This document shows positions 1 to 12,046 of a stretch of DNA of 64,000 bases, one piece after another. The translations under genes were made by a program, and so were the position numbers. Every line of letters starts with the position of its first letter. Within the stretch, counting starts at the first letter, position 1. Source of the stretch: Zoroaster sp. YZ-2022. Its lineage: Eukaryota > Echinodermata > Asteroidea > Forcipulatida > Zoroasteridae. The notes below the pieces were generated by a model that made no database searches, was not told the origin of the DNA, and saw only the letters and a program-made list of their open reading frames with translations. The stretch lies in contig CM055823.1 in the NCBI GenBank assembly GCA_029582265.1, forward strand, positions 25,036,569-25,100,568, read 5' to 3'.

Positions 1-2820
1 ACCGGTTTATCGAAAGTCGGCACCTGACGGCCACACAAACTAGACAGTTGGCAATTAAACGTGTATACATTTTCAATCAAAAAGCATCAATAAACTTCAA
101 ACAATGATTGTTTAATAACCAATGCGGCAAAAAAGAATGTCTAGAACAACAAAATGGGCGGCAAATTCTTCCATTTTGTGTTTAATATTGGTTTCAGTTA
201 GCCGGTTAGGAAATATCTAAACGGTTAGTTCAGTTTTGGTCAGTTAATTGTAATTGGTTAACTGTCCCAGGACTAATTTTTAATCACTTCAACGTAAAAA
301 CACAAAAAGGGTGTACTGGGTACTCTAAAAATTTAGTTTTCTGCAACATGTTGAGTAAGAGCAACTCTTTAATAATTTGTGCAATACAATAAGACATTCT
401 TGGGCATTTTAGAATTACATGGCTTAGTTTTGTAAGATTCATTTGATTTTGTTTATTTCAAGCAGGAAAACAATAGGGTCAGCTAATATACTAAGAGATA
501 TCTATTAATATAATAAATGGCTGACCTAAAGTACATGAAATGTAACAACACTTGTAGTTTTGTATGTTGAAAAGGACAAGTAAAGACTTGTTACGGTGAC
601 ACCTTGTGAACAGTTTCTTTTGAGTAGTAAGTTATGAAAAGAACCAGTTGATTATGGATCGGTTTTAAAATAGATCAATTATCATGATATAGGCAATGAC
701 GGATCGGGTGGGGGAGTGGGGAAAGGGTCCGTACAACCCCTGTTTTAATTGCCGTATGAATATAGTTAAATACCTTAGTTTTTTGTTGTGCCCCACTCTG
801 TTTTTTTTCCCCGTACCTCCTTCCTTATTCAAAATCCTTGATCCGCCCCTTTACTCTATAGGCTTCTTTATATCTGATAGATTATATTTGCATATGTAAA
901 TATAATGTGTGACTGTGTGTCTATCGTCTGTTTTTTCTACATGAATTAATACATGTTTTCTAAAGCTTACTCCATATATTGGTTGAACAAAAAGTACATT
1001 AAATCTTAGTTAAAGCGCCCCCTTGAGAAAAACGTAATATTTTATTGCGCAAGTAGTAAAATGGTTACATTTAGGTCTATTATATATCTCTATGCGAAAG
1101 TACCAACAATTTGAGTGATAGCGCCCCCTTGTGGTAAAACATGTACGGCGATAAAACATAAAATTAAGACGTCTTACAGATTTTCCCAGTGAAACCAAGT
1201 TGGTCATTGAATATCAGGCCAAAAAACACGGACAAACACATGTTTGTGGGAAAAAAACTTAACGTGAGTGTAAAATCGCCATCTAACGATGACCAGTAAT
1301 CAAATTAAAAAAACACATCCCTGTCGAAAAAGGGGGGGGGGGCCTATGATATTGAAATTTGTTTGCATTGTTTTAATAAAAATATTATAATCGGCAGGCT
1401 CATTGGGGGTTTAATCCCCTGAATCCCCCTCCCGTGGTTACACCAGTGGCATACAACTAATTATAATCCCACAGCTATCACAAAGACAACACCCAGACGT
1501 CAAAGAAACAAACGGACCATAAATATTGAAACAAACAAAATTTCCCCATTTTGTGCACAAATTTTTAGCTTATTATTTATCACTGCATGAAAAATTAGGG
1601 GGTGTGTGATCCTATGGACCATCCCCTGGGCCAAAAAGTGAGGGGGATATATCCCCTATCCCCCGGGAGTTACGCCCGTGAGGGGAACACAGTGTCCACG
1701 GCTTCTGTTTTTTTTCTATTTTCGTTTTGCAAACAAGAATTGCCATTGTACACTTCCCATTATGCACTCGTATTCTAATATTGAATGTTGGACTTAATAA
1801 TCAACAGCTTTGAATTACTATGATTATTCAGACATGATTTGCTTCAGAATTAATTTGATAATTAAAAAAATATAAAAATAAATACAAAATACAACCAATT
1901 ATATTTATACCCCCACAATAAAACAATTCCAGACAGACTTTGAAATGAACTCAGATTCGAGCGTGTATACTACTATGCTACCAAGCAAATCCAAACCTTG
2001 GCTGAATTAATTATAGAAGTACATTTATATAAAATCTTATAGAACGTAATGGCAATTATTCTCTGAATAAATAATATCGTATATAAATAATAACAGCTTA
2101 CCCACCCCGCTGAGTTCGTATATTGGTGTGGGTGGGGGTTGGCGAGGCATTTGTTAGGGCATTTTGACGGCACTAAAGTGGTAATCCTTATTTGCTCTGA
2201 GATAATATTTAATTTTAGGGTGAGTGTTGAGGGTACAATCATTTTAGGGTTTGGATACAGTGCCACTGACCCTCCCCTTTGTACACATATCCATTCCGTA
2301 TACAATACACATTAATATCATAATGTATATAGCCAGTAAGAAATAGCGGGAAAAGTGACTCTCTGACGTCATTATACTAGGTCATTAACGGTCATTAGCC
2401 TCTGTGTACATGAAACGAGTAATACAATTAATTATAAGTGATTTGTACTCTTTATATTTTCTCCACAAAAACATTACTTACTGCGATTTTGTTTTTGGGG
2501 ATCTAGGGATAATATTCCGTTGAAATCTTCTGGAGGGAGGCGCGATCAGAATTTCCTTTTATCATTAGACCAATAATTTGACTAAGTGAAGAAATAAAAC
2601 AATTAATGCCAAATCGGGTCGAGTCAAATCCAGTAGGTTGGGTAAGGACGATCACCAATCAATTAAGTTGTTTACATTAACAAAATCATCAAGTCATCCA
2701 GACCAATAATAACGCATGTTCCACACAAATTACATTTTCCATTGATTTTATTTTAACATTTACACATTCAGAAAGGATAAACATTGATATTATGTTTTAG
2801 CAGATTTAAATAGAAATAGC
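1..2820. other. AT-rich non-coding DNA with decayed repeats
   Basis: No gene recognised. A degenerate half copy of the hairpin MITE family of 6005-6244 lies at about 540-665 (shared TGGTGACACC-like block and GAAAAGAACC). A GGATC ... GATCCGCCCC inverted pair at about 697-848 is a decayed relative of the repeat at 47850-47997. C- and G-rich stretches at 1330-1345 and 1400-1690 look like remnants of similar short elements. Confidence 0.4.
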
Positions 2821-2823
2821 AAG

Positions 2824-2824
<1 letters not shown>

Positions 2825-2880
<56 letters not shown>
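2825..2880. repeat. (TA)n microsatellite
   Basis: About 28 uninterrupted TA dinucleotides. It abuts the region of the hAT-like MITE at 2942. Long TyrIle open frames across it are artefacts. Confidence 0.98.
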
Positions 2881-2882
<2 letters not shown>

Positions 2883-2941
2883 TGTCAAAATTCAAAATAT
2901 ATTCGGGATTTGTTGTTTCCGAGTGGTCGTGGTGGTGGGTG

Positions 2942-3159
2942 CAGCGGCGTAGCCAGGACTTTTTCAGTGGGGGGCACGGGGGGGGGGGGGGGTTGCTTTT
3001 CAGTGGGGGGCCCAGGGGTATGGGTTTTTCCCTTTTCTTTTTCTTTTCTGTTTTTTGGGGCACTATGAGGATTTTTCGTGGGGGGCACCTGGGGTGCACT
3101 GGAAATTTGTGGTGGGCACGTACCCCCAGGCCCCCCCCCCCGCCCTGGCTACGCCGCTG
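2942..3159. mobile_element. hAT-like MITE, 218 bp, with 8-bp target duplication
   Basis: Terminal inverted repeats CAGCGGCGTAGCCAGG / CCTGGCTACGCCGCTG. It is flanked on both sides by GGTGGGTG (2934-2941 and 3160-3167), an 8-bp target site duplication as made by hAT transposases. The inside is rich in G runs and T-rich stretches. A longer copy with the same ends is at 37349-38427. No coding capacity. Confidence 0.85.
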
Positions 3160-3264
3160 GGTGGGTGGGGGGTGGGGTGGGGAGTTATATCATATACCCT
3201 GCTCCCTACTTCCCCCAATTCGTATTCAAGAAATAGCTGTCACTGGTTCAATTAGTTGCTTTAA

Positions 3265-3477
3265 AGGGACAATCTCGTTACGATCAACAGGGCATGGAAT
3301 TGGAGTGCTAGTTTTAGATTTACTCATTGACTGAAAATAATACCCAACATGATAAGGTCATATTACTGTTGCTGCTGCATAAATGCGCATAATTTCAGTC
3401 ACTGTGTTCATCTTAAACTAGGACACCGATTCCATGCCCTGTTTAAAGTCGGATCTTTTGTTGACGTCATTGTCCCT
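3265..3477. mobile_element. TTAA-flanked MITE, 213 bp
   Basis: Terminal AGGGACAAT / ATTGTCCCT inverted repeats, flanked by TTAA at 3261-3264 and 3478-3481, and an inner inverted pair around GGGCATGGAAT / ATTCCATGCCC. A related copy in opposite orientation is at 16896-17105. The TTAA target fits piggyBac or Kolobok mobilisation; which one is not clear. Confidence 0.8.
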
Positions 3478-3481
3478 TTAA

Positions 3482-4390
3482 ACCAAGGTACAACATTAAA
3501 AGGAAGTTACACCATTGTATAATGTTGGCAAACCTTCTAATAGTATTCTTACTCTTTTTGTACCAATAAATACATTATTCAACCAACATGTGAAAGTTTC
3601 AGCTCAATACGGAGTCTAAGTCATGAGACAAGTGTTAAAAAAACATCCACAATTATTACTGAAAACACAAAATGTGCATATTTGGTCATGTTTTCTCTGA
3701 AATGAGAACACCTTTGATAGAATAATGTTCAGACTGATTGGTACCTTTACCAACTTCACATCAAGTTAGCTTTCAGATAATAATTTGGTATATCTGGGCA
3801 ATCAGACAGTTACCAATGGTGTACCTTCCCTTTAAGCAAACAATTTTTTCTTTTGTTTTTAGAGAAGGAATTCCTAAAGAAAAGTATTACTTACAAGCAA
3901 AAAAAGCATACTAGTTAATCTAAAATAATAATCTGAAAATATCAAATAACTGTGAATTAAATTTAGTATGAAATTATGTAAACATGTTCACCCTTACAAT
4001 TGTTTTTGTTTTATTTGCCTAAATCTCGAACGAACACACACTACTTTTCCTGGTAGAAAGTCATGTTACAGCATTCAGTGAACCATTTCTGACAAAAATA
4101 AAATTGTACCATATTTTTTGTAACCGATGTACATCTCGTCCTGTGACACAAGGGGCGCCAAATATCGCCCAAATATGCTCTAATCAATGTATGATTGCTG
4201 TAAACCATAATCATGTCTAGTGGTATTTTAGCTAGGTCTGAAATTGTTTGTACATTTTCATAGTTTTATCAGAAAGCGAACTTTCATTTTAGGAGAAGCT
4301 TTAATTTGTTTTTTATTTTTATTTCATAATCTTCATGAAGTATAATGGAACATAACCTTATATTCCATTGGTTTGTATTTTTAGAGAATG
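3482..4390. other. Non-coding, dispersed repeat remnant
   Basis: No gene seen. The segment 3586-3838 (starting TGTGAAAGTTTCA) is similar to 9040-9205, including the CTCTACCAACTTCATATC-type block and the flanking end near TTTAAAG, so it belongs to a dispersed repeat family. Confidence 0.4.
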
Positions 4391-4394
4391 CTAT

Positions 4395-5975
4395 ACACAA
4401 AACATTAAGCTCGCAATGATGGCGCCCTGCATCCCCAAGAGGAAAATATACTGATGTGTATCGATGAATATATGATGGCTTTGATAAGGCCATCAATAAA
4501 AATGTCTCCGGTTTCTGGTCAGAGGTCAGCTTCAAAACCGTTTTTGTTTTTTGGTAATCTTTTTGTTTTAAGTGATACATGTTAACATGTATACGCAGTT
4601 ATTGTAACCAGACCGAATTTCCCATACACAAAGTATGGTGGCTAAGAGATTCTGCACAAATCGGGCAAACGTTCTATGTGAACAAGTCGGGTAAAACACA
4701 GAGCGGCAGAATTCCAGTCGATCCAGCAATTTTGGCTGCAATTGGACATCGTTTCATAGCAATAAATAAATAAATACATACTGTTGACGCGCGGATCTGA
4801 GGCGACGCTTGTGAAGACCAAAAACCGGAGATTTTTTTTGTTTGGCCTAACAAAGGACTAAATACTGTGAAATACTAAACAAAGCTAATGAAATTTAAAC
4901 ATTTTATATAAATATTGTATACATTTAAATACACAAGATCTTTTAGATAATTACTTTAATTTAAACTCTAAAATATATTTTGAGATTTAACTTTCCCTAC
5001 ATTCGATTCAAATGGCATTCAATTCGATTCAAATGGCATTTATAATTCAGTTAACTTAAAATGTTCGATTGAATTCAAATTCAATTTAAGTAAAATTAAT
5101 TTTTTGCTTTATTCATGCAATAGTTTTTAAACTTTTGGTTTGATTTTTATTGAAACAAAACAATATTTAAAAAAACAAGTTTTCCTTATGAGTTAAATCT
5201 CAATATATATCCTAACTTACAGTGATAACTTTCAATACTCATTGAACTGTGTTGTTGAATACTTGGTTATGTTCGCAACGCATTATTTATGCAAATGCTG
5301 CAATTTATTGCTTTTCCGTACCGTAGAGAGAATGTTTATCGTAAAGTTGGCTATACATATCTCCCATTATTTTGTTTTTATTTTAAGAGAATGCTTATTT
5401 GTTAATAGTCCACAAAACATTACGCTTGCAATGTTGGCGCCCTGCATTCCCCAAGACTAATGTGATAAATGAATATTGTGTGATATTCAATCTGTGATAG
5501 CTCGGATAATACAGGGCTGAATACTGTGAAATACTAAGCAAAGCTAATAAAAGTTAAACATTTTATATAAATATTACATACAATTAAAGGCACAAGATAT
5601 TTTAAACAATTTCTTTTAAACTCTAAAATATATTTCGAGATTTAACTTTCCCTACATTTTGTTCGATTCAATTCGATTCAGTTCGATTCAAACTTAATAA
5701 AAATTTAACTTCCCTTATAAACCAAGAATTTTCGATTCTATTCAATTGAAATTAAAATGAAATTCATTATTTGCTTTATCGATTTTGAATTTTGTTTGTT
5801 TGAAAAAACAAAATAAATTAGTTTTTAATATTTTGTTTTCATTATCAGTTAAATCTCAAAATATATTCCTATATTACACTGATATCTTTAAGATTCATTA
5901 TAAACTGTGATGTTGAATAACATGTAATGTTCTCAACGCACATTGTATGCGTATGCTACAAATATTATTAGGTAA
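4395..5975. repeat. Two diverged direct repeat units of about 0.65 kb
   Basis: The segments near 4395-4450 and 5395-5460 share an AACATTA ... TGGCGCCCTGCAT block; 4855-5020 and 5510-5665 share AATACTGTGAAATACTAA and TTAACTTTCCCTACATT; 5175-5305 and 5830-5960 share AGTTAAATCTCAA and later blocks. I infer an old tandem duplication. The piece 4600-4820 (GGCTGCAATTGG..., GACGC end) is also related to 58700-58920, so a dispersed element is part of it. Confidence 0.55.
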
Positions 5976-6004
5976 AACTTGTAGCTTTGCATGGTGAGGA
6001 TGAT

Positions 6005-6244
6005 AAGTAAGACTAATTGCGGTGACACCATGTGTAATCTCAATTGAGTAGTAATTAGTTCTGAAAAGAACTGGAGGTACAACTTCACGTTTCGATCAGT
6101 ATGTTCTGATCGTCCTCAGGAGAATGCTCCTGAGGACGATCAGAGCATATTGATCGAAACGTCGAGTTGTACCTCCAGTTCTTTTCAGAACTAATTACTA
6201 CTCAATTGAGATTCCACATGGTGTCACCGCAATTAATCTTACTT
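6005..6244. mobile_element. Perfect-type hairpin (fold-back) MITE, 240 bp
   Basis: The whole segment is one inverted repeat centred near 6124 (AGGAGAATGCTCCT at the centre). The arms start AAGTAAGACTAATTGCGG and end with the complement. Arms contain GGTGACACCATGTG and the TGATCGAAACGTCGAG block. A half copy is at 56861-57002, a degenerate half at 540-665, and a related larger hairpin at 58218-58607 keeps the GCGGTAACACCATGTG end. Confidence 0.85.
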
Positions 6245-7146
6245 ACAAATATTGTTTGTCCATAGAGATGAGGTTTGTATTAAATTTCCCTTGATTATTT
6301 ATTCATGAAACTGAAAGTGGCTGTGCAAAATACATCTTCACATATACCATAATAATCATTACCACTAAGACATATCCATTATTGACGAAATATTAAATTC
6401 TAATATATAAAGCACATCGATTGTAAGCAAAATGGTTGAGAAAAGATTAAATATCAGACTGTATGTCTTCTAAGAAGTCGTGAATATTCGTCCCTTTAAA
6501 TTTGAACTGCAAAATATATAGCTATGTTCATAGACACTGTCGTCAGAAGACCAATGTTATACCTACAAACAAATAATTGGTGATCGTCCTTAAAAAAACC
6601 AAAAATCAGGGAGATTTTTATTTTCTTTGTGGTGACACTACCATCTCGTTTAGGGAAAATGGCCAACCTGGAGATAATGTTAGTTTCAAAATATAAAATG
6701 TGAGGGAGAAGCGATATGAATTGTGACATGACTTTGTTTTGTTCTGATTACAAACACTGACCCCAATTAGCCTATTATAGTCTTTCCATACCCATACGCA
6801 TATAATTCTCCATATAATGGGAGGGTGGGAGGAATTTGTACCAATGTGAAGAACGTGCACATGTATCCATTTACCTGAACTTGAATATCTCCAAATCCGC
6901 TGACGGTGTGTGTGGGGGTGGGGAGGGAGGTGGGGAGGGAGTTATTGTTGGTAAGCAATCAGATCGGGCAAGGGCAAGGGCAATCACCAATCATTCGGTT
7001 TTTTTTCTCGGTTCGGAGAAATGATATCAGGTTATCATACAGAATGTATTGTCAGTTATCAGCAAAACCAACCAATTGATTATTAGTCCGTGCATTCTGC
7101 ATGTTTACCCTGCGGCTCGTTTGATATTCATTTATACGGAATCTCA
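6245..7146. other. Non-coding AT-rich segment
   Basis: No gene or clear repeat recognised. A G-rich GGGAGG stretch lies near 6905-6945. Confidence 0.3.
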
Positions 7147-7917
7147 GCACCTATACTACACCGTGTAGTAGGTTGTAAATCGTTAATTACATGGGTAAAT
7201 GAACTGATTTTCCCAATTTTATTAATTTTATCTTGTTTCAGAGGGTCTAGAGATGTTTTCTATCAAAAAAAAAAAAATTGTAAATTTTTATGTTTTTCTT
7301 AGAAAGATAATTACTAATTAACACTAAAAAATCTCATTTTCCCCCAAAAAACCAAAAAAAAACTCATTTTTAAACACAAAACCTGTACTTTTTTTACTCA
7401 ATAGTAGTCCAGTCTACTATATATACATGCTGCAATATATACAAACCCATTGCCCATTCATAAAAAGCCACCTGCTATCGATCGATCACTCAGATACCGC
7501 CATCCGATCCCCCCCCCCCAGAGCCATCCCCCAATATCAGCCAACCCCCCCCCCCAACATAGACGTATTTTATTGGTCGAAATACATCAGGCCTGTCAAA
7601 TGCCATCACAGAGCCATTTGATATGTCTCCCAGACCGCTGCAGGCATGTTATCTGATGGTAATCAGCCGGTGTGTTTACGACCTTGGTGACCCCCAACGC
7701 TAAGCCAGTTTGTACACAAATCCCATAGGGACCCCTCAGGCATGGCACTTGCGGCTGGCTTAAAGGGGTGAACAAACTTCCCCAGTACTTTAAGCTTCTA
7801 ACACAGTATGTCTAATGGGGATCCAAAGGAACTTACGAAGGATTAAACATTTTCTCCCGTTAATTAAGGAATAATTACAGAAAGTTCGTTGACCTACTAC
7901 ACCGTGTAGTGGTGCTG
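7147..7917. mobile_element. Possible inverted-repeat element with palindromic ends
   Basis: The block CAGCACC followed by ACTACACCGTGTAGTAGG at 7147-7175 recurs inverted at about 7885-7917 (CCTACTACACCGTGTAGT then GGTGCTG). Each end therefore contains its own short palindrome. Distance is about 770 bp. No target duplication is obvious and the inside, with C-rich tracts, has no gene. Confidence 0.45.
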
Positions 7918-8369
7918 TTCGCGCGCAGGTCCGCGTTGAGCAAGCCCTCTTTGGTCGACTTAAATATCAACTAAGATATCGCATAAAAAGCGATTTACGA
8001 ATGTACTTTGATAATATTGACTATCTAATTAAACTCTTAAAATACACAATCTGAATTTGAATCAATATTTTGACATTCCGTTGTCTCAAAAGTTGTTGTT
8101 AAAGTTTTTTCTCCGGCGTACGTTTTCTTCAACCTTCACAATGGAAGGTTCAACATTGGTAATAATCAGATGAATAAAATAAATAAATAAAATTGATCTA
8201 AATGGCAATGCATGTACTTGGAGTAAATTTGGTAAAGTATCAGTCATCCTGAGAACTTATTCCGTTTAGAATAAAGGAATTGTAATAATGTTGAAATTAC
8301 ACAAAGTTGCCGGCCGGCAAAACATTGAAAACATTAAGAGCATGTGTTTCTTTTCCTTTTTTTCCCACA

Positions 8370-9035
8370 GAGGACGAAGAAATACGTCTTATATCGGTCA
8401 TTATCCGTAGAGGACCAAGAAACATGTGTTATATCAGTCATTATCCACAGAGGACCAAGAAACATGTCTCATATCAGTCATTATCCACAGAGGACCAAGA
8501 AACATGTCTTATAATCAGTCATTATCCATAGAGGACCAAGAAACATGTGTTATATCAATCATTATCAATAGAGGGACAAGAAACATGTCTTATATCAGTC
8601 ATTATCCATAGAGGGACAAGAAACATGTCTTATATCAGTCATTATCAATAGAGGGACAAGAAACATGTCTTATATCAGTCATTATCCGTAGAGGACCAAG
8701 AAACATGTCTTATATCAATCATTATCCATAGAGGACCAAGAAACATGTCTTATATCAGTCATTATCCGTAGAGGACCAAGAAACATGTCTTATATCAATC
8801 ATTATCAATAGAGGGACAAGAAACATGCCTTATATCAGTCATTATCAACAGAGGGACAAGAAACATGTCTTATATCAGTCATTATCCGTAGATGACCAAG
8901 AAACATGTCTTATATCAATCATTATCCACAGAGGACCAAGAAACATGTCTTATATCAGTCATCCGTAGAGGACCAAGAAACATGTCTTATATCAATCATT
9001 CTCCATAGTGGACTAAGAAACATGTCTTATAACTG
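8370..9035. repeat. 40-bp minisatellite, about 16 copies
   Basis: Unit contains AGAGGACCAAGAAACATGTC and TTATATCAGTCATTATCC. Variants alternate GGACC and GGGAC. Short open frames across it (K-K-H-V-type peptides) are by-products of the repeat. It lies 3' of the FReD gene stop. Confidence 0.95.
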
Positions 9036-9205
9036 ATATGTGAAAGTTTCAATATGGCTTCACGTGCTTAGAAAACAATCGCCACAATGACGTAATCAGT
9101 TCTCATGATAACTGGTATACCTCTACCAACTTCATATCTAGTGAACATTTAGATTATAATTTAGTAATCGATTAATTACCAAAAGTGAACCTTGCTTTTA
9201 AAGCC

Positions 9206-10645
9206 AATTTGTTTTGTCAAATATTTCTTGTTTAATTAAATTTTAGTCAAAAAAGATGATCTTTTTAATGAATTGTACGAATTCTTTCAAAGATTTACTA
9301 GAAAGAACATCCTTCCATCAATTCCTTACCGAATTGATAGACACATTTCTTTAATACCTCAACTTTTATTGACCTCCATCTCCAGTGACAAAATTCCTGT
9401 GTAATCTACTCAAAGATGCATCGCCCTTGTGTTTGATACTTTCACCGGTTATTCCCAGCAGTTTTATTTTTAAATTACCCTTTTCCTTGCAGACAGGCAA
9501 ACAAATCATCAGATGTATGTTTTTAATGTAATAAAATTACCAAATGAATTGATGGCGGCCCGTCATTTAGGCTATGAATTACTGTTAAACCATGTTTTTT
9601 GACGTTTTTGTGAAGTATTTACTTAAACTATTTTCCCCCTTTTTTTCAGAAGAATATAAATTATTAGGTTAAACAAAAACATTCCTGGGAATCACTGGTG
9701 AACGGGCAAACTCATGATGTTGTGCAATAAACTAAATCACTTAAACAGTTTCAATTAATTTATGACATTTCATTTAAATAAAAACACGAGTATCTCTGTG
9801 ACAATCACTTCTAATCTGATTTCGAGATTTAAATCCTCAAAAATAACGCGTTTTTCACGGTTCATTTTGCAGTCGCGTTTTCTTAGGTCAAATTATTTTT
9901 TCCATTTTTTGAGCATATAATTTTAAGATTATTTTCAAATATTATAATCAATTAGTATCTTTCAGAAAAATTACAAAAGCATCTTGGAGAAAATATGTAG
10001 TTGATATTTTCAAGGTAATCCGATTTAAATCTCGAAAAATACCATACACATGAACACTGTACTTATTAATTTAATAATTATATTTTAAACAGTAAATTAT
10101 AGATCTCTGATCTCTTCAGTAATGCTTTTGTTGGTCGAGTTATTGAGCGCCTGTCATATCACAATTATGTTGTTTCACAGCCATACTTGAAATGTACATT
10201 ACTGGAAAGATTTACAAGTACATACGCCAGGTATATACCTTTATCACCCGCAGTCATCTTTGTCAGCTAAAGCATACTAGTGACCAGACTATTTTTCCTG
10301 TCTAGCCTCGGTTTGGTTACGTGGTTTTGTATTGAAGAAAACCAAAATGGTTGTACCATGATGAAAGTCTATTGGTCTTTGTTCTAACATCAATGTCACC
10401 TGACTTCTTTGTTAACATTTCAACTAGTTTTATATCAATATTTCCAGCCTACATCTCTTGCAATAAAATGACAGACGCCCAATATCGCGCAATCACGCCC
10501 AACAATGGCGCTGTGTTACCTTCAATCACAACTTTGTGCATCTGGCTCTCATAAATGAACCAAACGATATGAAATGCCATCGATAGAATAAATTCATGAT
10601 TAATTTCATTAATATATTTTATGTAATAAAAATTACATAAAATCC
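9206..10645. other. Non-coding AT-rich segment downstream of the FReD gene
   Basis: No gene, RNA or clear repeat recognised. Confidence 0.3.
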
Positions 10646-10925
10646 AATTGCATGGTTACTCACGTTACATTTGTGAGGTATTGGGCTCACTCTTAATGTC
10701 ATAATATTTATTTCACTCATCAGTTTTTGTCACAGTAGTTGCATTATACCCAGACCTTACTTCAGTGTTATATGTACGCTATATAAGACAAACAACGACA
10801 TTTTATGTAACGTCAGTTACCACCATTGTTCTCTTATATTTCTGCAATTATTTGTTTGTGCTGGTCTGGGTATAATGCAACTACTGTGAACAAAGAATAA
10901 TGTAACGTGAGTAACCATGGAATTG
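10646..10925. mobile_element. Inverted-repeat MITE, about 280 bp
   Basis: Ends CATGGTTACTCACGTTACAT (10651-10670) and ATGTAACGTGAGTAACCATG (10900-10919) are exact complements, and inner blocks GTTGCATTATACCCAGACC / GGTCTGGGTATAATGCAAC also pair. AATTG/AATT flanks are shared. No coding capacity. Confidence 0.8.
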
Positions 10926-11774
10926 CCCCTTTTATTAGGTTTCACCTTTAATGTTGTTTTCGTTGAAAATCATCTTTTTCAAAATGTTAACTCATTAAGA
11001 GTGCAAACCAGGAAATGAACGAATACCAGGTTCAAGACACTTCAATTGTGCATGATTTGCACATTGATTTTAATGATGGTAAAATGGTAATTTCAGAAAA
11101 GCAACTCGGTTATCTCGTACCTTGTCTTTAGTTCTATGTGGTCTACCAAAGTGTTTCTTCGTGAAAATAGTGACGAATTGTGTGACCTTTCTTTATAGGA
11201 TTTATTTCATACCCAAATGACCGATTGGTGCAACTGTTGTTTTTGTTTCCTATTTGAAGTAGTAATAACATAAGAAAATACATATTTTTATGCTTTTTAA
11301 AACAGTATCTACATGTATAAATTTATTTGTGTTTATAGTTGACCCCGCTGTATACAAATGTTAAATGTTTCTTCCTCAATATTTGCCATAACTAAATATA
11401 TAGTGGATGTGGTTATAACTGCTGTTGGTGCATAAGTCTGTTTAATTTGTTATTTTTTTCTGTTTCACATTTTGCGTAAAATATTTTTCAGTCATGCATA
11501 TACAACATAACTGAAACAAAAGATTCTGAAATCCTTTCAGTGATCCTTACTATAGGCAAACAAATAACATAAAATAAAACAGCATTTGCTGAAATAATTT
11601 CAGTGAATTTTTCTGTCCAAATTTTATCGGAGCAAAAACAGATTCAATCACTCAATAGAAATGTTTAAATACACCGTAACATTTAATGACTCCCGTGCAG
11701 CGGATTGTTTTCATTTCACTATTTGATGCTCATACCATAAATCCCACATAATGCCCTGATACTCGTTAGTTCAT

Positions 11775-12046
11775 TCAACAACGAAACCCAGACCAATTTA
11801 TGTTTCCTACACATCGGATTATTGCCATTTGACTATATGTTATTTGATGCCCATCCCATGTATCCCATCTAATGCCGCTGGGGTATTCACCATTAAGTGT
11901 ACCAGATGTAGGATTGCCCCCTGCACAACGATTAAACCACCAACCTCCCTGTAATAACCTTGCACAATTAGACTTGGGATCCTTATCATTGTCTCTGTCG
12001 TATGTTGAGAACTGTTGACCAGCTGCAGACAGAAGAGGTTGTGCAC
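11775..12046 (-). CDS. FReD exon 3 with stop codon
   Basis: 272 nt, begins in phase 1 after CAAG and ends at TGA. It contains the calcium-binding D-R-D-N-D motif, the following S-N-C-A, the G-G-W-W-F-N-R-C core with the second conserved disulfide, and the W-D-G-H ... M-A-I-I-R-C end, all typical of a complete FReD C-terminus. A TTTATT (AATAAA on the minus strand) near 11320 could be the poly(A) signal, which would give a 3' UTR of roughly 450 nt; this is a guess. Confidence 0.88.

Noticed and set aside
2824..3334. Tyr-Ile-rich and Gly-rich ORFs on both strands
   Set aside because: Translations of the (TA)n tract and of G/C runs in the hAT-like MITE.
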